Of a stretch of 64,000 nucleotides of DNA, positions 59,447 to 64,000 are shown piece after piece. The position numbers and the translations under genes were made by a program. Origin of the DNA: Epiperipatus broadwayi (lineage: Eukaryota; Onychophora; Udeonychophora; Euonychophora; Peripatidae); assembly GCA_028023455.1 (NCBI GenBank), contig JAQFVV010006197.1, forward strand, positions 20,707,254 to 20,771,253, read 5' to 3'. How positions within the stretch are numbered: the stretch's first letter is position 1; every line of letters starts with the position of its first letter. The notes beneath the pieces were generated by a model, which ran no database searches, had not been told where the DNA came from, and worked only from the letters and a program-made list of their open reading frames with translations.

Positions 59447-60360
59447 ATATAGATACATACCATGTTAGACTAAATACAACACAGACACGATTTAAGACAG
59501 AGAAGATTGAATTATGGATAAACCGTTAGATATAATAAAGTAAAGAAAACACCATCGGTAGTAACAAATTAAATATTACAGCAAATAAAGAGTAGGTTTG
59601 AACTCACCTGGCACAAATTCTTACCTCTGACCTGAAGCAACAGCATTTTTTTAACATTTTTTATATATATATATAATACTTATGAGGTTAATGTCAGATA
59701 AATAACCTGACATAATTTTTGTTATTAATCTAATAAATCTTAAACTATATACATCAACTCTTGAACCATTGCTTTCTTTTATTTAATTTTAATGTTCATT
59801 TATCATTTATGCTCCAAATGACTAGATGATCTCCGCTAAATTCATAATTAATATGCTAGGTCATGAGCCTTTATTGCTCATAAAATATAGTTCATTGTTA
59901 AGTTAGTTTATCATTAAATTTAGCCTAGAGTCTTTTTGTGTCTCCGATGAGCGATGCCAGCAGTGAGAAGTAAATTAAATCGATATCATCAGGATTGTTG
60001 TTCATAATGTTATAGATCTGGGAAATAGGCAAATAGGGCAGAGTTCATGAGTGTTCCTGACCTGTGTATCTTGCACATGATTGGATTCAAGGTACTTTTG
60101 CCTAGATGCTAGATCTTGTTACGTGTACATACAAATCTGACCAGTACAATATCATAGTATGGTTTTAGATTTTGTTCACAAAAAATTCCTTTGCTTATTC
60201 TGTCATCAGCTAGAATAAAGGAACTCCTACTACCTTTCTGATATTTGCCTTTTTTGCATTCTTTCTCTTCTTCTTTGCTCTGCTATCTATCCTGTTCTTT
60301 ATCTCAATGTTTCATCATAATGTTTGCTATTTTCATGATTATTTTTGAAAGCAGTTTCTC
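59447..60360. other. 3' flank of the second LTR element, no gene seen
   Basis: A+T-rich with an AT tract at 59663-59676 and the block at 60020-60170 that resembles 55745-55885. No 3' LTR start was found. Confidence 0.35.
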
Positions 60361-61575
60361 TCATTCTTCAATCACTTCCAACTGACTATTTAATTTTTGT
60401 ATTTTATCTTTTACAATATAATTTTCCAGCTTTTTTAATTTTCCTAGAGGTTCAATGATTTCTACTGTCATGGGTATTAATCCTTTTGGAGGCAATATAA
60501 ATATTTCAATAATTTTGTTTTCAACCACTGTTTCTTCTTTCTTACTATCAATTTCTGCTTCTATTTCTTCTACAGCATTCAGCACAATCTTTTTTTCTAT
60601 TATTTTCTTTTTTGTAAATGCTATTCCTGTACATGATACTATCTTGGTTTCAGCTTGTGTGTATACTGCTTCTCTTTTTGAAAATTTAAAGATATATTCC
60701 ATAATTAGCAGTTTTCCTGAAGGTGGACTGACAATATCAACAACACCCTTTGTAATTTCAATTTCTTTTTTAACACTCTCAAGTTCTGCTTTATCAGTAA
60801 CAGGATATTCAACACTTAATTCCTTTGAAATATCTTTGGTTGGAAATTCCAAAGTTTCTTCAGCGTGCTTTAATTCAACAATATCTTCTGACTCTTTTTC
60901 TGTTTTAACATGTTCCTTGACTAAAGTATCTTTTCCAATCATTTCCAATGTTTTTTTGAATATTAACTTGTAATGTTTTTTTGAATATTAACTTGTAACA
61001 CTTTTTTTACAACCTCTGAATCAATTCTTTGCTCAGACAATTCAGATATAATTAACCAACAATTTCTTTCAATTTTATCTCAGATGGAGATTTTTCTTTT
61101 TCTTCTTCCTCTGTAATTACATCTTTCACTGGTTTTATCTCTGACTCTGCTTCAATAGATTCAGTAATTTCTTCTGCACTTACTTCTTTCTGATCTAATG
61201 CTATTTCTTTCTCTTCATTCTTTCCAATAACCTTCTGATCTTCGGTGACTCCCTTTTTCTCTACCAGATCCTGTTCATATTTTTGCTGGCAGCTGATCCT
61301 TAATTCCTGCAGTTTCTTGTATAACCTGTCATTGAACCATCTATCTCTTTCTTCTTTTTCTAATCTCTTTCCTCTACCTTCTATGTTTTTCATCTCTTTC
61401 TTCTACCTCCTACATTTTTCATCTCTTTCCTGCAGAATGTCTCAACTATTGCATCAACTTTCATGCTGTGCTAAACCAACTTAAAGGCAGGTCTCAGATC
61501 CAAAATTGTCTCCACTAAATCATGTTGTAAGAACTCAAACTGGAACTGATCCCTACATTTCCTTCTGCATCCTGA
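60361..61575 (-). pseudogene. Decayed Glu/Lys-rich protein-coding locus, 3' part
   Basis: Minus strand, from right to left: a possible 3' splice site (TTTTTTTGTTCAG) near 61571, then FQFEFLQHDLVETILDLRPA-FKLV, one TAG stop, then MKVDAIVETFCRKEM; a 29-bp tandem duplication (about 61374-61430); a 113-codon frame (61393-61052) with ERDRWFNDRLYKKLQELRIS followed by a Glu/Lys-rich stretch; a frameshift; LIISELSEQRIDSEVVKKVL; a 26-bp tandem duplication at about 60952-61003 with a shift in an A run; and a 195-codon frame (60948-60361) with LEMIGKDTLVKEHVK, rich in E, K, V and I. The 195-codon frame begins at TTG; its first ATG is two codons later. Protein-like composition across all shifts shows a once continuous gene. 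No family recognised. Long frames on the other strand are shadows. Confidence 0.5.
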
Positions 61576-62135
61576 ACAAAAAAATGGAAACCTAAAGTCT
61601 TCCTTCCTTGTGCCATGAACCTTATACCTTAAGATAATGTTTTCTTATTTTTCCAGGGTTTAAAGTTTCAGCTTAATCTTAAAAAGTAACCTATTTTTAT
61701 GATATCTTTTGCCTGTTAAATTGAAATATTTTGAGCATTTATTCTGTGTGTTATATGTTGTATTTATAGCATGTTGGAGTCTTAGTTTTAAGGTTTCATG
61801 GTTGTTTTGAATTTATTTGTCAGAGTGTGTACTGAGTTTAATTCTTAAAGCTATTTACATTTATAATAATTATTTCATTTTTTAATTAATAAATGTATGG
61901 GCAGATGTAAATAATTTTCTGATTACTTACCTATTTCCTATTGAGACTTTTAATTATTATTATAGCAGCTTAGTTTTGGCCAATCATTTGGTTGGTGATT
62001 CACTGATTACATAATTCTGTTTTCCCTTAAATCAGGCATTTTATTGCTTCTTTGTTTGTTTAATAATTACCTATGTTGAAGTATTTTCTAAGATTTCTAT
62101 TTTCATTAAATGGGAGATTTAAGTTTTTCCACATT

Positions 62136-62318
62136 CTACAATTCATAATTCATCATATTCCTTATATCATATTTGTTTTTCTTGCATTGTAATAAACTGT
62201 AGCAATCTTCAATATGGTTGCCATGATGTAGTTCTGTGCACAATAAGTTGTCACTAATCAATAATCTAGTATTTGCTCTCCCACATGGGTTTTGTTTATT
62301 CATGCAAGAATCCTTCAT
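62136..62318 (-). CDS. Unrecognised 60-codon frame within the decayed locus
   Basis: MKDSCMNKQNPCGRANTRLL... ELHHGNHIEDCYSLLQCKKN. It lies between the two coding-like parts of the minus-strand locus and may be another exon remnant or chance. No motif. Confidence 0.15.
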   Translation of the reverse strand: MKDSCMNKQNPCGRANTRLLISDNLLCTELHHGNHIEDCYSLLQCKKNKYDIRNMMNYEL

Positions 62319-62539
62319 TTGTGGTTTATTTTAAAACTTTTGGAATAAAAAAACAAGAGTTGCTTAGGTGAATCTTCAGCTGAAAAAAAAAATCTTTCCT
62401 CTTTTTTAGAACTCCATTAAAAATTTGTCTGTCTGCCAGAGTGTTGACATTTTATTTTTGTTTATTCAAGCCTGATAGAATTTACTAAAACCATGCTTAT
62501 TTTCTATATATCTCTATACTTACAATCTTTTTTTAAATA

Positions 62540-63211
62540 TTAATTTTAATAAACTTTAAAATTATATTAGCTAGCATTTGTCCACATTTTATTTTTTCAA
62601 TTGTCTGAACAATATGTTTAAGCTCTTGCTCTCCCTTGTTCTGGTCAGTGCAAATCATCAATAACTTTTGATCATGGTAAACAAATTTTCCATGATGTGA
62701 TGTGATGCACTGTGACATCTCCTTATATGCAACTTTACCTTCCCTTTCCATTTCCCACCCTAAGATTTCCCACAAACTGCTCCATCTCATTTCCACAACA
62801 TAAACTTTGTCAACTCCATGACCTTCATATCTAACCTTCCCTTATATTTTCCCAAACCCAGCATAAAGACCAATAACCCACTTTCTGTATAATCACTTTG
62901 TTCATATTTATTCTTCTATAACTTCATTATTTGTACCCTTTCGGCTTTCAAGCATTTATATTAAATTAACACATGCCTAATATTTTTTCTGCTTTGTTTA
63001 CACAATTTTCAGACTAAATCACCCATATTTTTCCATTTAGGTGTATATTCCCTTGTTGCTAAAGATCCTGTTTGAGCCTTAAACAATAAACTATTTTCCT
63101 TGCTATTATCATAAATTAACTCATACCCAATGTTCCATTTACTTCTATATATATTTAAACTCTTTTTACCTTCCAGATATGAAGTGATCTGGTGGTGCCA
63201 TCCATGATCAA
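62540..63211 (-). pseudogene. Decayed protein-coding locus, 5' part
   Basis: Minus strand: an open stretch without ATG, 63211-63014, reads DHGWHHQITSYLEGKKSLNI, YRSKWNIGYELIYDNSKEN, SLLFKAQTGSLATREYTPKW, then stop. After several stops and shifts comes GLYAGFGKI, stop, GKVRYEGHGVDKVYVVEMRW, SSLWEILGWEMEREGKVAYK, EMSQCITSHHGKFVYHDQKL, LMICTDQNKGEQELKHIVQT. The two blocks are in the same orientation as 60361-61575 and may be one gene. Stops and shifts mark it as a pseudogene. Family not recognised. Confidence 0.45.
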
Positions 63212-63815
63212 AAAAGAATTAATAACTGACCATTATAATATATGTGTATATAAAAAAGCTGTGTATCAATGTTAATCTAAGATATAGAAATTACATTTTT
63301 TAGTTTAAGATATAAATTTATTGCAATTACATTTTAAAATACTAAATAACAATATTTGATTCACTTCAAAAGTTTAAACATTATTTACTTTGTATTTCAT
63401 TAACATTCTGCTTTAGTTATTTATATAAACATGAGTTATAAATGTACACTTTTTTAGTTAGGTGATAATTTGTCAACAATGGTACTGATAAGCAAAAAAT
63501 AATATTAAGACAAACTATTGATAACTCATGAAAAATGTAAATTACAAAAAATAAAATAATATTGAATACTTATTACATTTTTAAAATTTAATTTGTAAAA
63601 ATATTACATTAGTAAATATTTAGCATTAGCATTATGAGTAATTGTAAGATAAAAATTTTTTCAAATTTAATTTGATGTTTTTAATGTATAGATTTTTTTC
63701 TCTTTATCTTTCCAGAAAACTTTATCATATAAATTACCTACTTTACACCCAATCTCATTATAATTTTTTTTTACAATTTCTTAAGATGCAATTGAAGAAT
63801 TTAATTATTCATCTA
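63212..63815. other. A+T-rich, no gene seen
   Basis: Nothing supported. Confidence 0.45.
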
Positions 63816-64000
63816 TTAACCCTTTTCCCGCCTCTTACGAAGCTCCTCGTCGACATCTGACGTCACTCTAACTCTGCCAGTTCTTATGCTAAAAAATTTG
63901 TTTGATAGGTTTTGAATAGGTTTTTAAAAGTTCTGTAAGATGGTGCCCTCTTCCGATTTATTTTACAAGTAAAAAAAAAAAAACGCATTTAAACCTAAAC
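63816..64000 (+). mobile_element. piggyBac-like terminus, cut by the window end
   Basis: TTAA (63816-63819) followed by CCCTTTTCCCGCC, the pattern of piggyBac elements (TTAA target, ends CCC-TTT-CC-GCC), then a G+C-richer stretch (CGAAGCTCCTCGTCGACATC). The other end and any transposase lie beyond the window. Confidence 0.5.

Noticed and set aside
60455-60973. 172-codon plus-strand frame rich in Ser, Ile and Phe
   Set aside because: Antisense of the Glu/Lys-rich minus-strand frame; its composition is what that shadow would give.

Overview
The window looks like non-coding, repeat-dense, strongly A+T-rich DNA from an invertebrate animal genome. Evidence for an animal is the mix of parasite families: tRNA-derived short repeats carrying hammerhead ribozymes, a Penelope-like element, an RTE-type LINE, mariner, a piggyBac-like end, gypsy-type LTR elements and long (AAT)n, (AT)n and GATA arrays. 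The species cannot be named from the sequence. No intact host gene was recognised; the only host-like coding signal is a decayed Glu/Lys-rich locus on the minus strand at 60.4-63.2 kb and two short coding-like stretches.

Layout. 0-5 kb: a duplicated 200-bp repeat split by a fold-back insertion, one intact hammerhead ribozyme (549-601), then a cluster of tRNA-like/ribozyme repeat units (2.9-4.27 kb) bounded by GATA arrays. 5-12 kb: two small MITEs with terminal inverted repeats, an RTE LINE tail and a dead mariner transposase. 13.0-13.8 kb: a palindrome made of two ribozyme units with intact cores, tail to tail; 17.9-18.2 kb: a third, degenerate palindromic copy, followed by an RTE reverse-transcriptase relic (18.5-19.6 kb). 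20-30 kb: LTR-like repeats sitting in (AT)n tracts, including a probable 1.18-kb solo LTR (26017-27200), and a cluster of a second repeat family (28.7-29.65 kb). 33.8-34.8 kb: two Penelope-like 3' ends head to head, each with a GIY-YIG endonuclease tail and a degenerate hammerhead. 38.6 kb: a short tRNA-derived SINE with a 15-bp target duplication. 46.1-53.7 kb: a young, non-autonomous LTR retrotransposon (two nearly identical 2.56-kb LTRs, minus-strand 362-aa ORF). 53.75-60 kb: a second, related and internally deleted LTR element whose ORF joins a coiled-coil N-terminus to a gypsy integrase tail. 63.8 kb: a piggyBac-like terminus running off the window.

The most interesting system is the ribozyme family. 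Seven copies in three clusters plus one isolated copy share a type I hammerhead layout (CCAA - CTGATGA - stem II - GAAA - short stem III - TTGG, with an outer stem I helix). The outer helix is GACC/GGTC in one copy and GATAATC/GATTATT in another, so pairing is kept while sequence changes. The ribozyme lies upstream of a tRNA-like A-box/B-box region, and at 3.45-4.27 kb two units follow each other directly with ribozymes about 0.47 kb apart, the arrangement expected of a retrozyme-like or Sm-alpha-like SINE that could yield circular RNA. A second theme is a set of LTRs whose ends carry a roughly 35-nt hairpin with compensatory changes and which are all inserted in (AT)n tracts.
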